Both the position numbers and the translations under genes were made by a program. The notes under the pieces are model-generated. The model made no database searches, was not told where the DNA came from, and saw only the letters and a list, made by a program, of their open reading frames with translations. This document shows, piece by piece, positions 16,810-24,668 of a stretch of DNA of 64,000 bases. The first letter of the stretch is position 1. Each line of letters opens with the position of its first letter. Location: assembly GCA_044352985.1 (NCBI GenBank), contig JBILCU010000008.1, positions 62,001 to 126,000 of the forward strand. The letters are read 5' to 3'. Origin of the DNA: JADJDM01 sp044352985. Lineage in GTDB: Bacteria; Bacteroidota; Bacteroidia; B-17B0; Aurantibacillaceae.

Positions 16810-17931
16810 TTATTTAATTGTTGAAAGTTGATAAAAATCATCAGCAAAAAATAATTCCTCTTTTTCATTTGCCCAGATGGTTAAATAATGAATTTTTAAC
16901 TGAATAGGATTTTTAAGTTTTATGGATTTATTTTTTTCATTTATAAAAAAAGATTTAATTTCAGATGAGCTGAAAACAGGGTTTTTACTTATTAAATAAT
17001 ACGTAAGTTCTTCTGCTTTATCAAGGCGAATGCAACCCGAACTATATGCAGAAGGGTAATTCTTGAATAAATGTTTATTGGGTGTATCGTGTAAAAACAT
17101 AAAATGTCTGTTTTCAAAATTGAATTTTACTTTACCTAATGGATTTTTTTCACCGGGAGGTTGCTGAACTTTATACATTGTTAATTCATTCGGTTCAGGA
17201 ATAAAACGTAAAGGTTCGTTCAGCCAAGTAAAGATTTCGAAATTGTTTTTAGAAAGATAGTTTCTGTCTTTTTCGTATTGAGGAATGATATCTTTTCTCA
17301 AAATTCCTGGAGGTACCACCCAGTAAGGATAAAATTCAATTCCATCTATTTCTGAATTTAAGACAAATGAAGTACGAGAGGGTCTGCCCACAATAACTTT
17401 CATTTCAAGCTTTATTTTTTGATTATCTATTACTTTTAAATGACAGGCTGCAATATTGATGTAAATGAAATTTTCATTACAAGTAAGTTCACTTTTTTGC
17501 CATTGATTAATGTTCCATTCAACATTTCTTATTTGTTGATTTATTCTTTGATTGAGTATTGCTCTTGTTTTTATACCGATTATCCCGGTTGTATCAATAT
17601 GATGAAAATGCTGAAAACGTTTAATTGACCTCTGCAATTCTAAATCAAATGAATCGTTTTTTATTTCGATTTTATTAGAATAATAATTTAATAACTGAAG
17701 GTTATTTTTTATAAATTGAATTTCCTTACCCTTTGAATTTATCTTATAATTTTTAGTTAGATGTATCGCTTTCCAATTTCCTGAATTATTAATTTCTTTT
17801 AGTTGATTTAAATAACTGGTTAAAATTTTAATTTGAAAATCTGTATCGATATAACAATTGCCGGTTTGCGCATTAAGTTTTAAATTAAACCACACCATAA
17901 AAAATGAATAAAGAAGTATGGTTTTAAGCAT
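16810..17931 (-). CDS. L,D-transpeptidase with peptidoglycan-binding domain (YcbB-like)
   Basis: Forms 3-3 peptidoglycan cross-links or attaches proteins to peptidoglycan in the periplasm. The start is placed at the ATG that gives a signal peptide (residues 1-20, ending in LNAQ); a GTG eight codons upstream is also open. A helical peptidoglycan-binding domain covers about 95-133 (GIIGIKTRAILNQRI). The YkuD catalytic domain follows, with His281 (HDTPNKHLF) and catalytic Cys300 in SSGCIRLDKAEE. At 373 residues it is shorter than Escherichia coli YcbB but has the same order of domains. Confidence 0.9.
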   Translation of the reverse strand: MLKTILLYSFFMVWFNLKLNAQTGNCYIDTDFQIKILTSYLNQLKEINNSGNWKAIHLTKNYKINSKGKEIQFIKNNLQLLNYYSNKIEIKNDSFDLELQRSIKRFQHFHHIDTTGIIGIKTRAILNQRINQQIRNVEWNINQWQKSELTCNENFIYINIAACHLKVIDNQKIKLEMKVIVGRPSRTSFVLNSEIDGIEFYPYWVVPPGILRKDIIPQYEKDRNYLSKNNFEIFTWLNEPLRFIPEPNELTMYKVQQPPGEKNPLGKVKFNFENRHFMFLHDTPNKHLFKNYPSAYSSGCIRLDKAEELTYYLISKNPVFSSSEIKSFFINEKNKSIKLKNPIQLKIHYLTIWANEKEELFFADDFYQLSTIK

Positions 17932-17980
17932 ATAAAAAAAGTATATTGGGTTCACTCAAAAAGTACTATTCATTTATCTT

Positions 17981-18010
17981 CTACTTTTTTTACTTGATTA
18001 AAAAAAGTAG
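17981..18010. repeat. perfect 12-bp inverted repeat, 6-nt loop
   Basis: CTACTTTTTTTA and its exact complement TAAAAAAAGTAG flank the loop CTTGAT. Confidence 0.8.
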
Positions 18011-18204
18011 CAAAAAAAATCAAGAACAAACGATTGCTCTCACTCTCTGCTTTTTTCTTAACGGTCAGCCATTCCACCTGTCTGCCCTAAAAAAAGCATT
18101 CACCCGAATCGGCACCGCGTTTGTTCGTAGCTATCGCTCGGGTAAAATAAAAAATTCAGCCTCGCTTTTTTGATTTCAGGTTCCACTTTTTTTCGCTTCG
18201 CGTA

Positions 18205-18235
18205 GATTTTTGCTCAGCAAAGCCTTGCAAAAATC
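18205..18235. repeat. 9-bp inverted repeat, 13-nt loop
   Basis: GATTTTTGC (18205-18213) pairs exactly with GCAAAAATC (18227-18235). It lies in the non-coding block and no adjacent T-tract marks it as a terminator. Confidence 0.7.
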
Positions 18236-18391
18236 AGTGAACAATAAACTCCTTCTTATCCTCCTCTCCTTTTGAGAGGGCCGGGGTGAGGTCTGCAGCC
18301 AGGAGTTTTTTTATCTCTTTTTGTTACCCGAAGGGTGCTTTTAAATATGGTGATTCGAGCACCTCATTCACCAAATAATCAATAAAATCAA

Positions 18392-18417
18392 GAAGGCTGT
18401 CCTTCCGGACAGCCTTC
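18392..18417 (-). terminator. hairpin 3' of the BON-domain gene
   Basis: An 11-bp GC-rich stem (GAAGGCTGTCC and its complement) with a TTCC loop, 23 bases past the BON gene stop. On the minus strand it is followed by CTTGATTTTATT, an imperfect U-tract. Confidence 0.6.
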
Positions 18418-18439
18418 CCGAGACCGAAGGTGTTTTTAA

Positions 18440-19108
18440 TTAATATGCAAAAACTTCCATGTCGATCTCTAAATTATTTTCTACTTTATTTACTCCTGGT
18501 GCAGCCCAAACTGCATTTTCAGCATCGTTTTTTTCAGCCCAAGAACGAACTTTTCCCTTTAAAATCACTTTACTTCCTTGTACTTCAACATCAATTTTTT
18601 CAGCATCTAAAGTTGCGCTTCTATGAAAAGCATTACTCACTTTTAGTTTCAATTCTTTTGGAACAATTGAAGATTTAATAGTAATGTTATTGATGATTCT
18701 TTTAACTCCAATTGTGTTTTGAATTTGAGTTACTGCTGAATTTCTTTGGAACTCCCAATTCACCTCTCCATCTAATGTTACAATACCGTCTTCCACCCTA
18801 ATTTTAATTTTCTCCTCGTTTAATGCACTGTGCCACTTTAAACTATTTACAATAGATTCGGCAATTTCAGAATCTGTTTTTATTAAACTACCCGGATATC
18901 TTACCGTAATGTCTTCAGCAACTGCTTTTACTCCAGAAACTCGTTTTGCTGCTTTTTCAGCTCCTGTTTTTTTTAAGTAAGAATCAACTGATCCCGAAAG
19001 TGTTACAATACCATTTTTTACAGTTACTCCAATTTCAGAAGCGCTTAAAAATGGCTCCCATTTTAATTCGTCTAATACATCTTTTTGAATTTCTAAATCT
19101 GTTTTCAT
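18440..19108 (-). CDS. triple BON-domain protein
   Basis: 222 residues made of three BON domains (about 1-70, 78-146 and 150-220), each with the conserved core GxVxLxGxV (for example NGIVTLSGSVDS, DGIVTLDGEVNW, GSKVILKGKVRS). BON domains bind phospholipid or support envelope stability, as in OsmY. Unlike OsmY there is no signal peptide, so the protein appears cytosolic. Stress-related regulation is likely from the family but not visible here. Confidence 0.85.
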   Translation of the reverse strand: MKTDLEIQKDVLDELKWEPFLSASEIGVTVKNGIVTLSGSVDSYLKKTGAEKAAKRVSGVKAVAEDITVRYPGSLIKTDSEIAESIVNSLKWHSALNEEKIKIRVEDGIVTLDGEVNWEFQRNSAVTQIQNTIGVKRIINNITIKSSIVPKELKLKVSNAFHRSATLDAEKIDVEVQGSKVILKGKVRSWAEKNDAENAVWAAPGVNKVENNLEIDMEVFAY

Positions 19109-19314
19109 TGAATCTTTTTTTTAATTATTAATTAATGTGATTTGAATTCAAAAGTATATCAGTGCCAGACTTATCAAAATGAGTTTTTCAATATCCTAAC
19201 ATGATCTTATTCCAATGTTAATTTTATACACATCAAATGCTCAAAAAAAAAAGAGAAAAGCAATTATCTTTTTTTTAATTTAATTAATTTCAGCAATTAA
19301 TATTAGAAATTCCT

Positions 19315-21411
19315 ATGCCGCAAAAACAAGTTCCCTATATTAATCGAGAAATTGCATGGTTATCTTTTAATGAAAGGGTTTTGCAAGAAGCAAATGATCA
19401 ATCTACCCCGCTAATTGAACGCATTAAGTTTCTTGCAATCTATTCTAACAATCGTGATGAGTTTTATCGTGTTCGGGTTGCAACTGTAAAACGAATGCTT
19501 AAGCTTGGCAAAAGAGCCATACCGTTAATAGGTGTAGAACCGGGTAATTTGTTGGACAATATTTTGAAAAAAGTAATTGAACAGCAAAATAAATTTGAAG
19601 TCATATACCAACAAATTCTTAAAGAACTTCAAAAAAACAACATTAATATCATTAATGAGAAGCAATTAAACAAAAACCAAAAGTTATTTGTTAAAGATTA
19701 TTTTCAATCGGTTGTGGTTTCAAATTTATTTCCAATTTTAATTGACCAACAATCCCCTTTTCCTTATTTAAAAGATAAATCCAGCTATTTATATATAAAA
19801 CTTGTTCCAAGCAATTCAAATACACTTAAAAACAAATATGCTGTAATCGAAGTGCCAACGAAAAATTTATCGCGTTTTGTAGTATTACCAAAAGAAAAAA
19901 ATAAAGATTACATTATTTTATTGGACGATGTTATTCGTTTTTGTCTTGATGAAATTTTTGAAGTATTTGGCTACCGTGCTGTGGAAGCATACAACATTAA
20001 ATTAACACGAGATGCTGAATTGGAATTGGATAATGATTTGTCTCAAAGTTTATTGGAGAAAGTAAGTGAAGGTTTAAAGCATCGTAAAAAAGGAAATCCC
20101 GTTCGTTTAGTTTATGACCGTGAGTTGGCAAAAGACATGCTTCAATTCATGATGCGTAAATTAAATTTCTCTAAAAAAGATGCTCCAATTCCTGGTGGCA
20201 GATACCATAATTTCAAAGATTTTATTAAATTCCCTACACTTGGAAAAAAGAACCTAATCTATAATCATAACCGACCTTTAAATCATAAATTTCTATATAA
20301 TCCTAAAATCAGTATTCTTAATACAGTAGTAGAAAAAGATATTCTATTACATTATCCCTATCATTCATTTGATAAAATAATTGCATTGCTACGTGAAGCT
20401 GCACTAGAGCCTAGTGTTGAATCAATAAAGATAACTTTATACCGTGTTGCTGATTCATCAAAAATTGCAAATGCATTAATTAATGCTATTAAAAACGGAA
20501 AGCAAGTAACTGTTGTGGTTGAACTACAGGCTCGATTTGATGAAGAGAATAACATTTACTGGGCAAACAAATTAACAGAAGAAGGTGCACGAGTTATTTA
20601 TGGTGTACCTCGTTTAAAAGTGCATAGTAAATTATTTTTAATTACCATGCGTAAAAAAGGTAAAGAAGTAAAACTTGCACATATTGGTACAGGAAATTTT
20701 AACGAAAGTTCGGCAAAAATTTATACAGATTTCTCCCTGCTAACTGCTGATAAACGTATTACAGATGAAGTGGAACAAGTGTTTACTTTCTTTAACGATA
20801 ATTTTAGAATTGGCACATTCAAATACTTAATGGTTTCACCATTTAATATGCGAAAGTCGATCGTTGGATTGATTAATAGAGAAATATCGAATGCAAATGA
20901 AGGTAAACCAGCAAGTATTATTATTAAAGTTAACAACCTTGTAGATATTGATATCGTTAAAAAATTGTATGAGGCTTCAGAAGCGGGGGTGATAATTAAT
21001 TTAATTGTAAGAGGTTCGTGTTCTTTAGTTTGCGGTATGCCTGGTTTCAGTGAAAATATTAAAGGCATTAGTATTGTTGACAAATACCTCGAACATGCCC
21101 GTATTTTTGTTTTCCATAACAATGGTAACGAACGTTATTTTATTTCATCAGCAGATTGGATGACTCGTAACCTCGATCAGCGTTGCGAAGTAGCGGTGCC
21201 AATTTTTGACAAGGAAATTCAAAAACAATTAAAAGAAATTTTGAATGTACAATTGAATAGTAATGTTAAAACCCGCATTTTAGATAAAACATTATCAAAT
21301 CAATACGTTCAATCCCCTGTTCGTGCAAAAAAAATAAGAGCGCAAGAAGAAGTTTACAAATCTATTTTTGAAGACAAACAGAGTTATTTAAAACAAAATA
21401 AATTAATATGA
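19315..21411 (+). CDS. ppk1: polyphosphate kinase 1
   Basis: Polymerises the gamma-phosphate of ATP into inorganic polyphosphate, reversibly. The 698 residues cover the N domain (INREIAWLSFNERVL, about 10-24), head domain and the two phospholipase-D-like catalytic domains. His437 in LKVHSKLF and His594 in LEHARIF match the essential His435 and His592 of Escherichia coli PPK1. The stop overlaps the ppx start by four bases, so synthesis and breakdown enzymes are translationally coupled. Confidence 0.96.
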   Translation: MPQKQVPYINREIAWLSFNERVLQEANDQSTPLIERIKFLAIYSNNRDEFYRVRVATVKRMLKLGKRAIPLIGVEPGNLLDNILKKVIEQQNKFEVIYQQILKELQKNNINIINEKQLNKNQKLFVKDYFQSVVVSNLFPILIDQQSPFPYLKDKSSYLYIKLVPSNSNTLKNKYAVIEVPTKNLSRFVVLPKEKNKDYIILLDDVIRFCLDEIFEVFGYRAVEAYNIKLTRDAELELDNDLSQSLLEKVSEGLKHRKKGNPVRLVYDRELAKDMLQFMMRKLNFSKKDAPIPGGRYHNFKDFIKFPTLGKKNLIYNHNRPLNHKFLYNPKISILNTVVEKDILLHYPYHSFDKIIALLREAALEPSVESIKITLYRVADSSKIANALINAIKNGKQVTVVVELQARFDEENNIYWANKLTEEGARVIYGVPRLKVHSKLFLITMRKKGKEVKLAHIGTGNFNESSAKIYTDFSLLTADKRITDEVEQVFTFFNDNFRIGTFKYLMVSPFNMRKSIVGLINREISNANEGKPASIIIKVNNLVDIDIVKKLYEASEAGVIINLIVRGSCSLVCGMPGFSENIKGISIVDKYLEHARIFVFHNNGNERYFISSADWMTRNLDQRCEVAVPIFDKEIQKQLKEILNVQLNSNVKTRILDKTLSNQYVQSPVRAKKIRAQEEVYKSIFEDKQSYLKQNKLI

Positions 21412-22301
21412 TTTTTGCTGCCATTGATATAGGATCCAATGCTGTTCGCCTTTTATTTAGTCATGTACACGAACAAAAAGGGAAAGTTATTTTTAAAAAA
21501 GGTGAACTGATTCGCTTACCTATTCGTTTGGGTGATGATGCGTTTGTTCGCGAAGAAATTTCAAAGGAAAAAGTAGAAAAACTGGTAACTGCAATGAAAG
21601 GTTTTTCCGAAATCATTAAAGTTTTTGATGTTAAAGGATTTAAAGCGTGCGCTACATCTGCCATGCGCGATGCGAAAAATGGGAAAGAAATCATTCAGCG
21701 CATTAAATCCGAAGCAGGTATTGAAGTAGAAATCATTGATGGAAAAACAGAAGCCGCAACCATTTTCTCTAATCATGTTGAAGAAATGCTCGATCCAAAA
21801 CAAGCTTATTTGTATATTGATGTAGGCGGAGGAAGTACAGAACTAACACTTATATCCTCTGGAAAAGTACTTGCTTCAAAATCTTTTAACATTGGCACCA
21901 TACGTTTGTTATGCGATAAGGTTGATAAGGAAGAATGGGAAACTTTTAAAAACTGGGTGAAGAAAAACACTCTGGGAATAAAACCATTAACGGCAATTGG
22001 TTCAGGAGGAAACATCAACAAGTTGTTTAAAATGAGTGGCAAAAAAGAAAATAAGCACTTGAGTTATGATAAAATAAAAGACATGAGCGATATGCTGAAT
22101 GCCTATACTTATGAGGAAAGGGTAACTGTTCTTGGCTTAAATCCTGATCGTGCTGATGTAATAATTCCTGCAACAAAGATTTTTTTATCGGCCATGAAAC
22201 ATGCTGAGATTGAAAAAATAATTGTTCCTCAAATTGGGCTATCCGATGGAATTATTCATTTGTTGTATGATGAGTACAAAGCAAAACAAGTAAAAAAATA
22301 A
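21408..22301 (+). CDS. ppx: exopolyphosphatase / GppA family phosphatase
   Basis: Removes terminal phosphate from polyphosphate or pppGpp. It has the ASKHA fold, with phosphate-binding loops AAIDIGSNAVRLLF at the N-terminus and IDVGGGSTELTLI at about 139-151. At 297 residues it is a short form with only the catalytic domains; the C-terminal HD-like region of Escherichia coli PPX (513 residues) is absent. Its coupling to ppk1 supports a role on polyphosphate. Confidence 0.9.
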   Translation: MIFAAIDIGSNAVRLLFSHVHEQKGKVIFKKGELIRLPIRLGDDAFVREEISKEKVEKLVTAMKGFSEIIKVFDVKGFKACATSAMRDAKNGKEIIQRIKSEAGIEVEIIDGKTEAATIFSNHVEEMLDPKQAYLYIDVGGGSTELTLISSGKVLASKSFNIGTIRLLCDKVDKEEWETFKNWVKKNTLGIKPLTAIGSGGNINKLFKMSGKKENKHLSYDKIKDMSDMLNAYTYEERVTVLGLNPDRADVIIPATKIFLSAMKHAEIEKIIVPQIGLSDGIIHLLYDEYKAKQVKK

Positions 22302-22319
22302 ATTGAACGTTCTAATTAA

Positions 22320-23135
22320 ATGAGTTTCATAAAAACCACAGAAAGCGATTCGCATTACAACGACTTGGAAAAAATGAGCGTTCTAGAATTGCTTAGCAAC
22401 ATGAATAAAGAAGATAAAACTGTTCCACTTGCTATCGAAAAAGCAATTCCACAAATCAATGCTTTGGTAGAAGCAATTGTTCCAAAACTTAAAAACGGAG
22501 GAAGGTTATTTTACTTAGGAGCAGGAACAAGTGGCCGATTAGGAATTGTTGATGCTTCAGAATGTCCTCCAACATATGGTATTGAACACGGTGTTGTAAT
22601 TGGCTTAATAGCAGGTGGCGATGATGCCATAAGAAAAGCAGTTGAATTTGCAGAAGATGACTTGATGCAAGGTTGGGAAGATTTAATGCAACATCAAATA
22701 AATGAAAACGATGTTGTTATTGGTATTGCCGCATCGGGCACAACACCTTATGTGTTGGGTGCATTAAATCAATGTAATAACAGAAATATTACCACTGGTT
22801 CAATTACTTGTAATGCCGGAAGCCCAATTGCAATTGCTGCAAAGTATCCTGTGGAAGTAGTTGTTGGACCAGAATTTGTTACCGGATCTACCCGCATGAA
22901 AGCAGGAACTGCTCAAAAGCTCAGCTTAAATATGATTTCCACATCGGTAATGATTAAACTTGGAAAGGTAAAAGGTAATAAAATGGTTGACATGCAACTC
23001 AGTAACAAAAAGTTGATTGAGCGCGGTGCCGGAATTATAGCTAAAAACTTGAATATTGAACACGACAAAGGACGTGAACTTCTTTTAAAATATAGTTCAG
23101 TAAGAAAGGCGATGGAGAATTTTAAAAAACAATAA
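22320..23135 (+). CDS. murQ: N-acetylmuramic acid 6-phosphate etherase
   Basis: Cleaves the lactyl ether of MurNAc-6-phosphate to GlcNAc-6-phosphate in peptidoglycan recycling. The SIS fold is clear: LGAGTSGRLGIVDASECPPT (about 64-83) is the MurQ signature and TGSTRMKAGTAQK (about 189-201) the second motif. Its 271 residues are slightly short of the usual 300. It follows ppx by 18 bases and converges on speA. Confidence 0.93.
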   Translation: MSFIKTTESDSHYNDLEKMSVLELLSNMNKEDKTVPLAIEKAIPQINALVEAIVPKLKNGGRLFYLGAGTSGRLGIVDASECPPTYGIEHGVVIGLIAGGDDAIRKAVEFAEDDLMQGWEDLMQHQINENDVVIGIAASGTTPYVLGALNQCNNRNITTGSITCNAGSPIAIAAKYPVEVVVGPEFVTGSTRMKAGTAQKLSLNMISTSVMIKLGKVKGNKMVDMQLSNKKLIERGAGIIAKNLNIEHDKGRELLLKYSSVRKAMENFKKQ

Positions 23136-23141
23136 ACAGTT

Positions 23142-24545
23142 TTAATACCCCAAAATTTTCAACATGTTTTTGTAGCTCTGTTCTTTTGCAAAAAGTTTAG
23201 TTGAAATTTCATCTGTTTCTTCATCTCTATCAATTAACACATGTTTTGGTGCAGGAATTAAGCAATGTTGAGTGCCACCGTAACCACTTAAAGCTTCTTG
23301 ATAGGCACCTGTATGAAAAAATCCAATATAAAGAGGTTCTTTTTCTTTTGAATCGATTTTTGGTAAAAAAACCTGATTGGTATGAGCTTCAGAAGCATAA
23401 TAATCCATACTATCACAAGTTAATCCGCCAAGATTGACAGGTTGGTAAGGTTTATCCCAATGGTTAATCGCTAATAAAATGAAACGCTGATTAATTCCCC
23501 AGGTATCTGGCAATGTTGTGATAAATGAACTATCAACCATATACCAGTTTTCTCTATCATTTTGCTGTTTACTATCAATCACAGAATATAAAGCTGCTCC
23601 ACTTTCTCCAACTGTAAAGGATCCAAATTCAGTAAAAATATTTGGCTCAGTGATATCGCGCTCTTCACAAAAGCTTTTAATTTGCTCTACAATTTCCTCA
23701 ATGATGTATTCATAATCATATTCAAAATGTAAAGAAGTACGAATTGGCATTCCTCCACCAATATTTAATGAATCAAGTGTTGGGCATATTTTTTTGAGTT
23801 CGTAATAAATATTCATACACTTAATAAGTTCATTCCAGTAATAAATGGTATCTTTTATTCCTGTATTAATAAAAAAGTGTAGCAGTTTTAATTCAAATTT
23901 TGGATTATTTTGAATTTTTTCCTTGTAATAGTCAACAATTTCATTTCCTCTAATTCCTAATCTTGAACTATAAAATGCAAAACTTGGTTCTTCTTCAGTT
24001 GAAATTCTTATCCCTAATTTTGTAGGTTGTTTTACATTTTTTATATAATAATCTATCTCATCTTTATGGTCTAAAACCGGAATTACATTAAATCCATCGT
24101 TAATCAATTCGGTAATGTATTGCTTATATATGTTCTTTTTGTAACCATTACAAATAATATAAGTGTCTTTAGTTAGTTTCTGCTTTCTGTATTGTTCTTT
24201 GATTATTTGAATATCAAACGCAGAAGAAGTTTCAATATGAACTTCATTATCTAGCACTTCATCTATTACAAAAGAGAAATGAGACGATTTAGTACAATAG
24301 CAATAATAGTACTTAGATTTATAATCTACCTTAGCCATTGCTACATTAAAAATTCGTTTTGCCTTTTGTATTTGAGAACTAATTTTAGGTAAGTAAGATA
24401 TTTTTGTTGGAGTTTTGTATTGTTTAATAACATCCATTAATCTTATTCCGTTGAAATACAACTCATTATCTTTTACTTCAAATGGTTCTTGCGGAAAATT
24501 AAACGTTTGCTCAATTAAATTTTGATAAGAATTTTCTTTAATCAT
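23142..24545 (-). CDS. speA: biosynthetic arginine decarboxylase, fold type III
   Basis: Decarboxylates arginine to agmatine, the first step of the agmatine route to putrescine. The start is the ATG rather than a TTG two codons upstream. The N-terminal barrel carries the likely PLP lysine in YCYCTKSSHFSF (about 83-94). GGGMPIRTSLHFEY (about 254) and the TEFGSFTVGESGA segment form the active site. At 467 residues it resembles the short Bacteroidota enzymes, not the 650-residue Escherichia coli SpeA. An agmatinase-like gene at 42719 could supply the next step. A palindrome overlaps the promoter. Confidence 0.88.
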   Translation of the reverse strand: MIKENSYQNLIEQTFNFPQEPFEVKDNELYFNGIRLMDVIKQYKTPTKISYLPKISSQIQKAKRIFNVAMAKVDYKSKYYYCYCTKSSHFSFVIDEVLDNEVHIETSSAFDIQIIKEQYRKQKLTKDTYIICNGYKKNIYKQYITELINDGFNVIPVLDHKDEIDYYIKNVKQPTKLGIRISTEEEPSFAFYSSRLGIRGNEIVDYYKEKIQNNPKFELKLLHFFINTGIKDTIYYWNELIKCMNIYYELKKICPTLDSLNIGGGMPIRTSLHFEYDYEYIIEEIVEQIKSFCEERDITEPNIFTEFGSFTVGESGAALYSVIDSKQQNDRENWYMVDSSFITTLPDTWGINQRFILLAINHWDKPYQPVNLGGLTCDSMDYYASEAHTNQVFLPKIDSKEKEPLYIGFFHTGAYQEALSGYGGTQHCLIPAPKHVLIDRDEETDEISTKLFAKEQSYKNMLKILGY

Positions 24546-24561
24546 GGCCAATGTAAGTTAG

Positions 24562-24589
24562 TTACTTTGATAATAATTATCAAAAGTAA
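24562..24589. promoter_or_regulatory. palindrome overlapping the speA -7 element (candidate operator)
   Basis: A dyad, TTACTTT-GATAATAATTATC-AAAAGTAA, has a perfect 13-base core (24569-24581) and near-perfect arms with one extra A on one side. Its right arm contains, on the minus strand, TACTTTTG (24581-24588), a TAnnTTTG promoter match. A protein bound here would cover the promoter of speA. Confidence 0.45.
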
Positions 24590-24668
24590 GTAATTTAAAT
24601 TATTATAAAGGTTAAATTAAAATTAAACTTTAGTATTACCTACAGATAAATTGTAAAGAAAATGTTTA

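Larger units (their letters stand above)
17946..18439. other. non-coding hairpin-rich intergenic block
   Basis: About 480 bases without a credible gene, flanked by two minus-strand genes. It holds a perfect 12-bp hairpin (17981-18010), a C/T-rich stretch with a 6-bp hairpin (18263-18279), a 9-bp hairpin (18205-18235) and an 11-bp terminator-like hairpin (18392-18417). Base composition is more GC-rich than the neighbours. A 75-codon plus-strand frame crosses the first hairpin but looks like translated repeat. The pieces resemble interspersed repeats common in Bacteroidota genomes. Confidence 0.65.

Noticed and set aside
17946..18173. 75-codon ORF in the non-coding block
   Set aside because: It crosses the 12-bp hairpin and encodes Lys/Phe-rich repeat translation; similar frames arise in repeat elements.
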